Assembly (NCBI RefSeq): GCF_017562075.2
Contig: NC_054085.1
Coordinates: 25,348,185 to 25,412,184, forward strand
Length of the DNA: 64,000 nt
Direction: 5' to 3'
From: Anopheles merus
Lineage: Eukaryota; Arthropoda; Insecta; Diptera; Culicidae
Shown here: piece by piece, positions 13,227 through 26,335 of the stretch
Layout: the number at the start of each line of letters is the position of its first letter
Numbering within the stretch: position 1 is the first letter of the stretch
Translations under genes and position numbers: made by a program
The notes under the pieces: model-generated
The model's input: only the letters and a program-made list of their open reading frames with translations
Told to the model about the DNA's origin: nothing
Databases searched by the model: none

Positions 13227-14913
13227 ATGAGTGAATCAAGTAAGTAAGGGTGAGCTAATTTAGCAATCAATTGGGAAGGTTTTTGTTACATGATAAATTA
13301 AGCGGGCCTTGTTGCCTTTTGGTCAGAGTGCAAATGTGGTCCGGGTTATGCAACACCGCTGGACGCGGTTCGGAATGGTCCAGTGGAGAAGCTGCTGTAC
13401 GTTGTATGCGTACAGCCGAACCTGGACGAGGAGCATGGTGACTATCTCGCTACGGTGGACGTTGATCCCGCCAGTCCAACGTACTGTCAGGTGAGTGAGA
13501 AACTACCTATATCAATGTCTAGGAGAAACCCCTAAACGCTCTTTCTTCCGCTCCTTCCAAAACAGGTTATCCACCGTACGTACACTAATAGCAAGCACAA
13601 TGAGCTACACCACAGCGGCTGGAACACCTGCTCCAGCTGTCACTTTGTCCCAGGCGGCAAGGAAGTGCCTACGCGCGATCGGCTCGTACTGCCCTGCCTG
13701 AACTCGGACCGCATCTTCGTGATCGATACCGGGACCGATCCTCGCGCACCCAAGCTCGCCAAAGTGATCGAGGGCGACGTGCTGAAGGGTGCGGACTGTA
13801 CCGCACCGCACACCACGCACTGTCTGCCGAACGGCAACATCATGATCTCGGTCATGGGCGATGCGGACGGCAATGCGAAGGGTGACTTTGTCGAGTTCGA
13901 CAAAAACTTTGAGCTGGTCGGCACCTGGTCCCGGGGTGATCGGAAAGCACTCTGCGGGTACGATTACTGGTATCAGCCGCACTTTAACGTGATGGTCGCG
14001 TCGGAGTGGGGCGCCCCGAAGCTGTTCCGCCGCGGCTACCACCCGACGGACTGTGACGATCGGACGCAGTACGGCTGCCGGCTGAACTTTTACCGCTGGC
14101 AGGAGCGCGAACTGTTCCAAACGATCGACCTCGGGGACGATGGGCTAACGCCGCTCGAGATACGCTTCCTGCACAATCCGCGCGAAAACCAGGGCTACGT
14201 TGGGTGCGCGTTCTATGCGAACGTGTACCGCTTCTACCAGAAGCCCGGCTCGGACGAGTACACCGCCGAGAAGGTGATCGATGTGCCGGTGAAGAAGGTG
14301 CAGGGCGAGAACGGCGAGATCGAAATGATGGGCGGCATGATGACGGACATACTGATCTCGCTGGACGATCGCTACCTGTACTTTAGCAACTGGCGGCACG
14401 GTGACGTGCGGCAGTACGACATCAGCGATCGGGCCAATCCACGCCTTACCGGGCAGGTGTTTCTGGGCGGTGCGATCCAGCGCGACGCGCCGAGACGCGT
14501 CCTCAACGATCCGGAGCTGAAGGAAGCACCGGCACCGGTGTTCTTGAAGGGGCGCCGCCTGCTCGGTGGACCGCAGATGCTACAGCTATCGCTCGACGGC
14601 CGCCGACTGTACGTGTCTTCGAGCCTGTTCTCGCCGTGGGACAAGCAGTTCTATCCGGAGATGGTGGCGGCCGGCGGTACGATCGTGCAGCTGGACATCG
14701 ACGTCGAGAACGGTGGCATGAGGCTGAACGAGAATTTCCTGGTGGACTTTGGCGGCGAACCGTACGGTCCCGGGTTGCCACACGAGATGCGGTAAGCAGC
14801 GGGATTGAGAATTGGTTTTTGAAGTTGAAGTGAAAGTAAACTGTTTCTCTTTCGGTGACTCTAGGTACCCCGGGGGCGATTGTACATCGGACATCTGGCT
14901 AGTTAATGAGTGA
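13227..14913 (+). CDS. SELENBP1: Selenium-binding protein 1 / methanethiol oxidase
   Basis: Cytosolic SBP56-family enzyme; the human protein oxidises methanethiol to hydrogen sulfide, formaldehyde and hydrogen peroxide. Four exons: 13227-13239 (13 nt, MSES plus one base), 13327-13490, 13566-14791 and 14865-14913, giving 483 aa. Family landmarks are all present: CKCGPGYATPLDA at the N-terminus, DYLATVDVDP, HHSGWNTCSSC (the conserved cysteine pair), APKLAKVIEGDVLK, TTHCLPNG, GYDYWYQPHFNVM, EIRFLHNP, LYFSNWRHGDVRQYDISD, GGPQMLQLSLDGRRLYV, and the C-terminal PGGDCTSDIW motif reached only through the last short exon. Length is close to the human 472 aa. All splice sites are GT/AG with matching phases. 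A likely poly(A) signal AATAAA lies near 15007. Confidence 0.95.
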
Positions 14914-15006
14914 TGCAGTCTGTTTCTTCTGTTTTTTAGTTTACATAGTTTTACAGGCATTCCATAATATTCAAGTGAAAACAAGGTGCAATTATCTGTA
15001 CAATTG

Positions 15007-15012
15007 AATAAA
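15007..15012 (+). terminator. Candidate polyadenylation signal of SELENBP1
   Basis: AATAAA about 95 bp downstream of the SELENBP1 stop codon, in an A/T-rich context. Confidence 0.5.
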
Positions 15013-15115
15013 TTACATTGAACAATTTAATAATATGATGTCTGTTACGTCAAACATTGAACAAAAAGGTTTGATTTGAAATCGTCTTACAAACTTCTTT
15101 GCTCTATGATATGTT

Positions 15116-15490
15116 TCAGGATCGCTATGGGGTCAATATTTGTTCCAAGACCGATATGAAACCATAATCCCCACCTTTACGATCAGTGCCCGTACCGTTA
15201 TAAAGTCTATATGGCTTTCAGGACCGATATGAGTTCAAGAAGAGTCCTCAGGGTTAGTACCGGAAGAGGTTCAGGATCATTATGGGATCCGACCGTCATG
15301 GGATCAGTATCTGTTCCCGTACTGTTATGAGCTCAGGATTAGTTTCAGGACCGGTATGGGTTCTAGACCTTAGTTTCAAAGGCCGATGTGTGTTCAAGGA
15401 TTAGCATGGGGTCAGGATATATTCCAGAGCCTGTATGGGTTCAGGATCAGTTCCATGACCTTTATGGATTCGTGAGCAATTCCAGGAATT
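15116..15490. repeat. Degenerate tandem repeat (TATGGGTTCAGGA units)
   Basis: Repeated blocks such as 'tatgggttcaggatcagtt', 'ccaagaccgatatg' and 'aggaccggtatgggttc' recur at irregular spacing of roughly 30-60 bp. They are diverged and non-coding. No boundary structure is visible. Confidence 0.55.
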
Positions 15491-17594
15491 TGTTGAAATC
15501 AAATCCATTGCCGATCAAATGGGTGCAATTAAATCAGATTCCTTAGAAATAAGGAGCCCATAGTCTTCTGAAACTCAAATCCATTTAGCAAATTGGTACC
15601 AATTGTATAGCAAAAAGATAGATTTTAATAAGCCCTGTTCATGTTAAAAAATATTACAGGAAAACTAGCATTACAGTTTGTGTTTAAAAAACGATAGTTG
15701 TTTCAATTCGCAACGATGCTATGCAGCAATGGTTTGAATTTACCTGAAAATAAAAGCATTTCATTTTCAGCTTCTTGGAAAGACTAACCAACCATATCTG
15801 GGATGGGATGTTTTAAAATACTATTTAAAGCAAAAAAACCGGAATTCTAGAAAAAGCATAAATTTTAAAACATTAAAAAAGCAGATTGAAAACATTCCCC
15901 ATTTCCACTATTTTCCGCTGTTGTGAGCCCTCCGTTCAGTTATTTAGCATATGCTGCAAAGGCAGAGCTGCATGGGAGAAAAAAATTCCCATTTTCCACA
16001 ACAAATTAAGTTTACTCTCTATGGGGCAAAAATAATATTTTCCAACGAATTTTCTCTAGACCCATTTATCTCGCCTCACATACGCAGGAGAGGACGTATA
16101 GCAAAACCATCGAACCCGAACGAACGAACCCGAATCGTTTCGAATGAAATTGATTGATAAATATTTTACCTTTTTCCTCCACCCTGCAGAACTTCCGATG
16201 TCACCTGGTTCCAACTCGTTGATGATTGAGTTTACATGCACTGGGCTGCTCCCATCTGTTTCTCTCTTCGTTTTTATCAAGAAGTTGTTGTTTTCTTTGG
16301 GATGAAAATGCTGTGTGTTTCAAACTACCGAAATCCGGTACTCAGTTTCTTCACATTCCTGTTGTTTAAGGCCCGAGGTTCTACGGGGAAGAATTGCCCG
16401 TGTTGGTCAACAACAAAACCAGAACCAGAAGAAGGAGGGGGGGGGGTTCGATTATCGTGATTCAACTGTGTGTCTCGGATTTAGTCAGCTGCTACCCCGT
16501 TTCATTATGGGCCCCTTTCGTCCCCATTATGGGTGGCATTCACAGAAGCCGGAGTACCGTTTTGCATATTTTATTTCCAATTCAATTCAATTTACTCCAC
16601 AATGCACGTCAAATTTTCCCTCGATGCTAGTAGGTGGATAAATGAAAGCAGGAACTAGGACGGCTACGACTGAGATAGAGCTTTCTTGAATGACGGCGGA
16701 TGACCGGTTGTGAAAGGGCATCAGGTGCATGGGGAGCTTGGTTGCGACAATAATGGGACGTTCCATGTCAGAAAACCGGGAACATAGACCTGGCAAACAC
16801 CGGACCATGGCTGTGCAATTGAAACCTTGTTTCGACTTGCACAATGCAGTTCCACATTTACGGTTCTCGATTGTGTTGGCTTTAGAGGCACATCCACAAC
16901 TAGTGCGCATGAAATTCGATTCGACTGGTAAACAAATCCGTAACGAACATGAGCTGCTCATTTAACAATTAGGATTTCTAAGAACACTACACCGATCATT
17001 TGAATAGGATAATCTTCTGTTGCTCTGTGAGATGGGCTAACGTTAGCAGTGAATGATGCAACGACTTACCTGCGATAATGTTTCTCCTATTACGAAGCTG
17101 TACATTGTTTAGTTGGAAAAGAATTTAAAATCCTAGCACGTCACCAGCTAAAGGCAATTGATATAAGCCAGATGCACTGTTCAATGCTCTACTTGGTAAT
17201 CGTTTAAACTGATCGAAAATTAAGCTATTGCAGGATTGAATTGATGGCAGAAATCCGTTGTCGGTAGATTCACTGGTTACTTTGTCTACATTTTAAACAT
17301 TCTACGTTCACATGCCTGTTGATGATTTGCAGTTTATGTTGAAACGGCTTCAAGAGGATCTCTAAAGGTAATCAAAACAATATTAGAGGATAAATTTGAA
17401 CATATAAAGTAGTGACCGATCAGGGATTGAGAGTAACTGTTAATGCCACCCTTGATAAATAAAGAAACTTATTTTTAAATCATTGCACAGCTTTCACTAC
17501 CGTACCGCAGCAGAACGCATTGTTTAGTTTAAACATTGTAACACATTGTGAGTTTCAAATTCGATCCCAAACAGAGCAACAACCTTACTTGGGC

Positions 17595-18244
17595 TAGAGA
17601 TGGGAATATTTTGCAGTTTCAGGTAGAAATAAAGTTATTTTTCTTAAAATCATGAGGTAACAAAAATACAGTAGAATAACTCATAGTGAAGGCATCTACC
17701 ATTTGTCCATGTTACTATTGTTTTCAAGTTCACTAAAAATAATGCCCGTTCGTAGAGTAGTTTTTATAAGCTATTTTCTTTTCGGTTTCGTCTAGTTTTA
17801 GATTTTGTAGATTGCAATCAGTGGAATTGGAATCAGTTTTAAATCCTATTTCTTCACATGTAGAACGAATTTGCGATTCAAAATTCAGTTTAAAATTGAG
17901 TTTGTGTTACCTATTCCAATATCATCCACATCTAATACAATCATAACTAGTTTTTCTCAATATTTTCTATATCCTAAGTTTTAGTCTCTATAATAGTAAA
18001 TATAATTGTTATACCCAGTTATGTTGTCTAGGCGACTTTTAATTAATTACTCATCTGAATTTCCAGGAATAATTACTGGTTAAAAATAATTAATTACTCG
18101 AAAACTTTTCCTAGTTACCTGTAACCGTTCACTGCAATTCAATCCTTCTATCAGCTACTTTTAACTAGTTACAGTAACTAGTAACTGATTGAAAATTAAC
18201 GAGTTATTTTCCGTTACTTTTGATTACTTACGTTCCCATCTCTA
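17595..18244. mobile_element. Candidate TIR element with TAGAGATGGGAA ends
   Basis: The left end TAGAGATGGGAA is inverted at the right end TTCCCATCTCTA, enclosing about 650 bp. The right half is rich in degenerate GTTAC/GTAAC repeats (TAACTAGTTACAGTAACTAG). The ends resemble the TAGTGATGGG family elsewhere in the window. No target-site duplication could be seen, so the boundaries are tentative. Confidence 0.5.
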
Positions 18245-19716
18245 AAACAATTTAAATTAGGAAGCGCGTCACTTGAAAGTGTTTCAGGTGGGGAAAACGA
18301 ATGGAACAGTTGTATTTTCTTTCCTTCCAGCAGTAGAGATGTAAACCGTACGACACCTGCTTTCCTTATTTCTATCGTCATACAGACTCTGTGTGTATTT
18401 TAGGCGGTATAGTATTACATTTAATCGAGATGAGCTTTGCACAACGCAAACGCGGCACACAGAGACAACGGTGGTTGTGATACGTAGCCTCCGGATAAAA
18501 ACGCTGCCGGCAATTTTGCGGTTAAGCAATGTCAATCAAAACCAAACATAAGTAAATAAAATTTGGTCGCTTCTTTCTCGTATGCTCCACTTGTATGTTT
18601 TTCTCTTAACTTTTTCTGTAATTCTTGCTTGCTTTTAGTGTGCTATAGATTTTAAAATAAAGCGATACGCAGACCAATTTAAAACGGTTGCATTTGATCG
18701 AACCGATAAAGAACGTGGAACGGGTTTGGCTTTTGTTTCAAGCATTTTTATAATTACGAACGCACAAATGGACACAGTTTCACCGAACGGCAGACACGTT
18801 AAAGGCGGGGACAAACATGATTGTCGATTGCCTAATCCTCACCCTGTTTATATCGCATTTTCCGTGCTGTAACCGTTCACTTTCAACGTGAGACTGGCTT
18901 GTGGCTAGTTTCGTCGGTCGGAACATTCTGCTTCAACTAAAATTGATATCGCGCTACTTTTTTTTGTTAGGTGAATTTTGTTCTTCCTTCGATAATCTCC
19001 TTTTTGCTTCTTTTTTTTGGTTGAGCAGGTAAAACTCTATCTATTAACCAGTGCAGCTACTACGAGAAAGCCATAGTTTGTACGTGAAGCATCTTTGCCA
19101 AGAATAAATCGTTTTCCTAAATCGTTTTGCTAAAAGAAAATCTTCTTACCATTTGTTATCCTTCGTTCCACTCGTCCTACTGCAATACTAGTTTTGGCTA
19201 TGCGTTCTCTGCTCCTTGTTCAGTTTAAAACGATTTCCTTTCTGAAGATTTTACATGTTCAATGTTCTTAACATTATACTTTTGTTTTGCTTCGTTTTGT
19301 TGTATTGTTGCTAGTAAAAACTTTGCACGTTTTGTTTCGGTTTCTTCTTTGTTTTGGTTCGATAGTTTCCCTTACTTTCCTAAGCAAAAGCTTGTCTACT
19401 GCTTCGGTTGTAACGAAAACGGGTTTAATGAAATCAGTTAAATTTACAAAATACTTTCAAGCCTAAAAAATATTATCTGAAGTTAATACACATGGGAAAG
19501 ATGGTGAAAAAGTGAATAAAAATCGCGCTTTTTTCATTATAGAAACAAAAAAAACTCTTCCTCGGGATTGTTGAAAGCAAGCCTTTTCAGTGCTGCAACC
19601 ATAGAGAGATAATAGAGCAAAAGCACACGCAATGAGAATCAACGGCAAAAAAAGGGAAATTCACTGGAAGGCGCTCTCCCCACAACCACCACCAGAAGCG
19701 CCCCTCTTTAGCTCGT

Positions 19717-22700
19717 TCATTTCTTTTTGCTCTTGCCCAGCGTCAGCGTGTGGTGTGCCGTCATCTGCGACTTGCGCCGGTTAAACTCGACGAACTCTTC
19801 CTCGAGCTTTTTGCGCGACTCCTCCAGCTTGCGCTTCTCCTCGGCATGGTCCTTCTTCAGCTTGTCGAATTTGGCATGGAGCTAGGAAGGAAAGGAAATG
19901 AAATTAATTATCTATCACAAACAAAGACCAACCGCCATTAAAACACCAACGTACCTCCTTTTCGCTCTCCTTCAACTCCGCCTCCTTCTCCTTGACGCGC
20001 ACCACAAACATCTGACGCACCTCGTCCTCCTTCGCCTGCAGCTCGGCCAAATGGTTGCTACGCTTCGCCTCGAACGTTTGCTGGAACGAGACCGGCTTGT
20101 TATCGCTGTCCACATCGGTGAAGCCCATCTCCTCCAACCGCTTCTGCCGGTACAGCTCGTAGTGGCGCGTGTGCGTCTTCTCGCGCATATCCTCCATGTT
20201 GGTGCGGATAAGCATTTCGCGCAGCTTCACAAAGTCGCAGTGCGCCTCGTTCTCCACCTGCACCGTACCCCATGGGTACTGGCGGGCCCGCACCGTCTTG
20301 TTGCCGACGCGCACAAAGTCCGTACTGCCCACGACGGCAAACGGGATGTGCGAGTTCATGGTGGTGTTCACCTCCGCCACCGATTCGTCGTCGGTCGGGA
20401 ACTGGTAGATCTGGACGCCGTTCGCGCGCAACTCCTCGTTAATCTTCGCCTTAAACTTGGCCAGCTCCGTCTTCGAGATCGTGTCCGCCTTGGCGATGAT
20501 CGGTATTATGTTCACCTTCGAGTCGAGCATCTTCATGCAGACCAGATCGAGCGACTTCAGCCCATGGCCGGTCGGGCAGATGAAGTACAGACAGATGTGC
20601 GTGCGGCTGTCGTGGTACGTCGACAGGGAGCGCTTGATCTTGAGCTCCTCCTGCAGGTACGCCTCGAACTGCTGATCAATATAGTCGACTACCGACTTGA
20701 AGGAATCGTCCTTATTGATCTGGTCGCCGTAACCAACCGTGTCGCAGATCGTCAGCTGGAGAGGGGAAGAAAAAAGGGGAAAAAGACACACAACTTTTAC
20801 TTACATCCATTTCTACAGTTCTCGCTCGATTCTCACCTTCAGCCGAACCATGCTCTCCTGCAGCTCGTACGTGTGGGCCTTCAGCTTTACACAGGGGAGC
20901 GTGTGAGGACTGGGTTGCGATTCAAAATTCGTGTTGAACAGCGAGTCCATCAGCGTCGATTTGCCCAGGCCCGTCTCGCCGATGCACATGATGTTAAACA
21001 CGAACCCATTCTGGACGCTCTTGCTGACCAGCTGGTCGGGCAGGCTGTCGAATCCGACGTGTCCCGATTGCTTCAGTGTACGAGTAAGATCGTTCTAGAA
21101 TGGAAGCAAGCAAGTAATGTCAAATGATGTTCTCTCTTTAAAGTGCTGATGGGAGACATTGGCACTACACTTATTACACTTATAAAAAATAATATCAGCA
21201 GAAATATTCAAATCGATGTAGATTTAGAACACACAATAATAGATCAATCTAATTCCAAACTACAAACAAACACCCTTCTTCATTCTTATCAACATGACTC
21301 AAATTAACTAACTTTACTGTAACTTAGTCTCAAAGTGATCATGCCCACAACACAACGTCAATTTGTCTATCTCATCTTTGAAAGCGAGGTTTAAGTTAAG
21401 GTTTACCGCCATCATGCATGTATCGATCCAAAATATATGAAAGTGGACAGACCTAGCGAAGGAGTTGAAGGCAATCAGAGGCCCCAGTAAATTCAATAGT
21501 GTCCTATTCTTTATTTTTCAATTAGTAAACTTCAAAATCGTTTAGGTTAGCAGATCCCAACGTAAAAACTTCTTATCTTAAAGTTGAAGTTGAAGAAGGA
21601 TGTTTTGTAAATTAGACCTCGAAAAGCATACATGGTTTTCCAGGTCACTTTCGGATGTGTACATCATTATTCATCGCCTTCAAGAAGTTTTTCCACAGCT
21701 TTCAAATGGTCGATTTGCATCATAATAAAATTTCCATTCTTACACATGATTTCCATTCAACACATCACAAAGAACTGTTCAACTCAATCCAGAATGAGAC
21801 GTGTTGAAAATTATTTAGAAGAACTGAAACATTATTGAGAAGCAAATACTACATTTGACAGCTGTTGAAAAACAACTAGCAAGCAATGAAAAATGTTGTA
21901 TGTAGAAATGTAGAAAAGCGGAAATTGACTCGGAACACCCTGTAACGAACCCAAACCAGAATCTACGATTTCAACCAATATTTCACAGATGAACATGACT
22001 TGGTGCCTAATTGTGTTAATCAATAGATCATCAATAGAATCGCTGTAAATTGGTACAGGACATTTTCCATCGATATTGATTGCACGTAGTCATCATCTGG
22101 ACTGTCCCGAAGGACTTAACTATCCATGCCATGATTAAGTCTATGTCAACTTAACAACCTGTCCGTCAAGCCTCATATGGACCGTACCGCGTAGCAAATA
22201 CTGAATGTCCGGCTGCGTGATACTATCCATAAGTCTCGAAGGTCTGTATAGACCGGCATGATCGTGTAGATCATTGCACCAAAAATGTCTTGGCTTCAAC
22301 AGATCGTTACCGTGCCATAAGAATGCGAAGAAGGCTGCTCTTATCGCTGCCCCCTGTGTCACACAATAGGAGCAACGAGCATTTCAAATTAAATTCCATA
22401 CCTCTACACGATAACGCAAAGATTAAGCAGACGTATGTAACATCCCATGCTATCCACACTTTACTGTCAGATCAATTGTATAATCCTTTCACTGTGCGAA
22501 GGAATGCAGTTTCCTGATTGGATTTCATTTTTTAAAAACCTGCATACATCGCATCATCATGATAGTGGATCATCCATTTCATCATCGCCTTGCTTTTCCT
22601 CAACCTCAACAAGCCCATTTTGCAATCGCATCACAGACAAACCGAGCAAAACAAGCAAAACATTAACCGTACGTCACGGTTTGGCCATTTGGCGAGAAAC

Positions 22701-25700
22701 GAAACGATGTTACGGAGATTAAATTAACCATACGCCTTGAACATCTTGCCATCATCCCCCACCACTACCAGCCACGAAGGTTTCAGTTTCATCCGCACAA
22801 AGTGGACGAAGAGAAGAGTAACGCTTCGCTACACTTGGCCCCGCAGTGCATCCAATGAATGCTGCAAAAGAAGCGCCACACAGCAATACAACAAGCAGCA
22901 AGACGATGCCATCCCTCGTCACCCATCAATATTTCATGCGACTCGGCGCCCAATTTTCTTCGCCAAGCGGCAAATGATAAATGAAAATTAATGTACTCCA
23001 AACAACAATCCACAACGCTGCGTTTGGGTCAGGGCGACGGTCGTCATCGATCCGTGTGGCCGGGAAGCTAGACAATCGGGTCACCCATAAACCACCCACC
23101 CCCGGTGAGGAGGAGGATGCCTCCAAACGAAACGCGCCCGCCACCGTCTTAGCGAACTGTGAACACAACACAAAGGCTGAAAAGAGTGTGTTGCAGTAGA
23201 GTACGTGATTTGTTAATTTCCGTGACTGAAATGAAATAGTGAGCTTTTTTTTTGGCCACACTCCTAACGAAGCGGTCCAAAGAGAATGTGTGGTCGAGTG
23301 TTTTATGTTTTTACGCCACATGGTGCCATCCCTCTACCGGTCAATATATTTCACCACCCCGCTTGGCAAGAGGCAGGATTGTAAACCGATAAGGAAACGA
23401 TCGAGAAAAGCACCCGCGTGCGCAGATGCGTTTTATCGAACAGTAAAGCAACAGCAAACACAGCTCAACCGTTTAAAATGTGGGGCAATTCCGGAAAGTT
23501 GACCTCCCGCGCAGTTCGCGCGAGGGGAAAGAGATATGGCCACCTATTTTCTAACAATCGGTTAATTTATTTATTGTCCAATCCGCCGCGGGGGTTGTTG
23601 AGTGATGGCGCGAGACAAAGTTTTTCAAGGCCTCATTACTCATGCAGCCAGCCGGGGAGTTTGGTTGCAGGTTTGTTGCACCGTAATAGAATTCAATGCC
23701 TACCCAAAACGTTACAAGTACTGGCTGGAGCACTTTCTCCCCTTTCGACGGGTGAGAAAGTGGACCGACCCGTTTCGGGATAGGGGTGGCCCTATTGCCT
23801 ATTCTAGACGCTTGACATTGTTGTTCTTCCGATGTCACCTACTTTACCCGCCAGACAATTGGTTTGATTTGAAAAAGTTTAACCGCTGAGCGTTTTCTGT
23901 TTGTCGCTTGCCGGGAGAAAGCATTTCTGATCAATTTTGGCTTTTGGCAGTGAAATCGTTGTCCCTAATGGCCCTAAAAAGCAAAGCATTTTCTACCAAT
24001 CGATCGACGGGGTTTTTTGATTAAAGGGAACCGATCAATCAACATGAATGGTTCAAAATTGGGGCCGGATAGCATGTTGCGGGCCTTTTTTTACTTTCCA
24101 TTACTACTTGATTGATTTTGATAAAAATTACTATCACATATTAGCAGGCAAAGTTGCCCGTTAAGTTTAGGAAGTTTTGACAATTTTAAAAATAGCATGT
24201 AATACAAACGATCCTGATAGATATTCTGATTAACGACATTAAGGTTCTTCCTTAGACTACAAAAAAATCATTTATAGCTACGCAAAAGTGTTCGTGAAAA
24301 ATGTTGAGTCAAACTTTTCCGCCCAAAAACACACACTAAAGCCCGTAAAAGATGCCCTTGTCCAGCTTAATCCACTGAACAAATTAATGCGTCATTTGAA
24401 AAGCCGCCTCAACGGACAGCGGCATCAACGCATTAATCACACTTCAACGTTAAAAATTGCCTGTACTGGATCACTTCCAGGCAGCGATCGTTTCCTCCGT
24501 AAAGGCGTAAAGAGCAAAACCCGCCGGATCGATTTCCATTGCCCGTTCGCATTCAATTCCGACTGCTGTTTATGCGTTTTTCCCAGCAACAACACGCGCT
24601 GCCGTTGCGTACGTACGCCAGCATATGAACGCGCAGCATTGGATTGCTTATTTATCTTTTTTTCTCCCTCTCTCTCTCTTCAAAGAAAAGCCTCTTCCTA
24701 TGTTGAGTCGTGTAACGGCCAGCGGCCAGACCCTCGAGAGCGGGCCAAACGGCTCCACCCGGAATTAGAAAGTGTGTGCCGAATCCGTACGCTAACTGTG
24801 AGCTGTGTGCGGTAACGAGTCTATTATGGCGGGTAACGGCTCATCCCACCACAGCAAACCCCTCTTCGATACGGGCCATTTCCAGGGGCGATAGTAATTT
24901 CCCTACACATTTTCCTGATTGCTCGCAGTGCGGTGTTACAGGGGGAGGGTATATGTAGGTGTAAAAGAATGCGCCGCAGCTTTGTTTGGGTAGCGCCTGG
25001 AACTTCTTATTAGCTTTGATGGGATATATTCTCCTATGTTTTCCGTCATACGGAGCCATAATCAGAGTTTTAAAAATCTGTTTTTAAGGAGGAAGATTCA
25101 GGGTCCATTCTCCTTTTCTGTTTCTTTTGTTTTCCTATGACTTTTGATTTTTCCGGACGACTCGGACTTCAAACAACTCCAGGCGACTCCAGACGACTCT
25201 GGACAACTCCGGACGACTCCAATTCCGCGCAGAGCTAGAGGTTCGGATTTGGCCGGAGTCGAAATCGGACTTCAGAATAGCCGGAGTTGGATCGGAGTCG
25301 TGGGTGCGCTCCAAAGAGCACATCGCTAGCTGAAACCTTCCCAAGTGCACAGGCAGTAAAACGCGAAGGACGCGCCAGTTCTCCAGATAGCAGCCGACCG
25401 GCGACCGACGACCGACGACCTCCTCGTTCCTTCCTTCGCACAATCGAATGCCGGGTGACGCATAAACAACGCATTCGTTTCATATTGCACAGTCCACCAC
25501 AGCATTCTTGGATGCGCTTCGATGCCTGGCTGCGCTGCGTTCTGCTCCGTTTGTACTGTGGCATGTGCCTGTGTGTATGTGTTGGTGCGTGTTTGTCGCA
25601 AGACTCACGCTTCCGGCAAGATTCAGGTTGGGGGATTTTGGCATTGCTTTTGTGTCTCCGTTAGTGAGGGTGAAAATCTCCTCAGACTTATAAGTAGCTC

Positions 25701-26335
25701 AATAACTCCCTCAAAGGCTCTCTTTGTATGTGAGCCATCCTAAATTCCATTAAATATGTTCCTTCAGGTTGTTCCGTTTTTTTTTGTTTTCTTACTTCGG
25801 AAAACTTCTTTTACTTTATAGTGCACACTTTGCTGCAACAAAGTTTGTTATTTCTTATGCAGCTCTTGGCCCACACGGCATATATTCACGCACAACACCA
25901 ATACATCCGCACCACCGCCCCACACACATGCACTCATGGAAAAACAAAAAAAAACAGTCATGTTTATTCTTCCCCTAGGGGGCTCTTTCTGGACATGTAC
26001 CACGCCAGACCGAACGTGCCACCCCACGGTCCACTCCCTATCCCTCGCAACGGTTTCACACATATTCTCACGAACACTATTTTTTTGTGCCGACTTCCGG
26101 CCTCTGGTACGATTGTTATGATTTATGCTGATGAATCAGTGCACTGCTGCTGCCACTGGAGGACGCACCCTTTCCAGGGCGACCACCCTGCCGAGAAGCA
26201 CTGTTGGGTTCACACTTTTTAGCTCACAAACACACACACACACGCACACAGTTGTGAAACAATAGACAATAAGGGGGTAGCATTGTCCCCGGTCACGAAA
26301 TTTACCTTCATCACTGCAACGTCCGCGGCCGCCAT
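19717..26335 (-). CDS. Sep2: Septin, Sep2 (SEPT6-group) GTPase
   Basis: Filament-forming septin GTPase acting in cytokinesis and cortical organisation as part of hetero-oligomers. Four coding exons: 26306-26335 (MAAADVAVMK), 20837-21094, 19955-20755 and 19717-19881, giving 417 aa. It contains HVGFDSLPDQLV, the P-loop GETGLGKST, the G3 motif DTVGYGDQ, the G4 motif AKAD, and the septin-unique block YPWGTVQVENEAHCDFVKLR. A C-terminal charged coiled coil follows. Sequence and length match SEPT6-group septins, and Drosophila Sep2 (or its retrocopy Sep5) is the closest fit. Exon 1 is separated by a 5.2 kb intron; its phase (0) and N-terminal similarity support the link, but transcript evidence would settle it. 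Confidence 0.93.
21631..21944. mobile_element. MITE, second copy of the family split by mariner
   Basis: Starts 'catggttttccaggtcactt' and ends 'aacaccctgtaa'. Internal blocks 'gatttccattcaacac', 'tgttgaaaattatt' and 'gacagctgttgaaaaac' match those flanking the mariner at 40014-41637. Non-coding, about 314 bp. Confidence 0.6.
22130..22270 (+). repeat. Diverged SINE copy
   Basis: The order of motifs 'caacttaacaacctgtccgt', 'caagcctcatatggaccgta' and 'ccgcgtag' follows that of the SINE at 6252-6450, with many substitutions. It is old and lies inside septin intron 1. Confidence 0.5.
25150..25332. repeat. GACTCC-repeat element fragment
   Basis: Degenerate repeats of GACGACTC / AACTCCGGAC followed by the shared terminal block 'gggtgcgctccaaagagcac' and ATCGCTA. 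One of several dispersed copies; its left end is not visible. Confidence 0.6.

Larger units (their letters stand above)
14914..19716. other. Intergenic region between SELENBP1 and septin genes
   Basis: The two genes converge here. The region contains degenerate tandem repeats (15116-15490) and a TAGAGATGGG-ended element (17595-18244). The stretch about 18540-19700 is T-rich and probably includes the septin 3' UTR. No conserved coding exon seen. Confidence 0.5.
21095..26305 (-). other. Septin intron 1 (5.2 kb)
   Basis: Runs between the GTAAAT donor at 26305 and the acceptor TTCTAG at 21095. It contains a MITE (21631-21944), a degenerate SINE (about 22130-22270) and part of the GACTCCG repeat family (about 25150-25332). 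Short ORFs inside have no recognisable domains. The first intron of such a gene often carries regulatory elements, but none can be named from sequence alone. Confidence 0.7.

Noticed and set aside
19898..21127. 409-codon ORF opposite the septin exons
   Set aside because: Antisense shadow; it crosses the septin splice sites and has no independent support.
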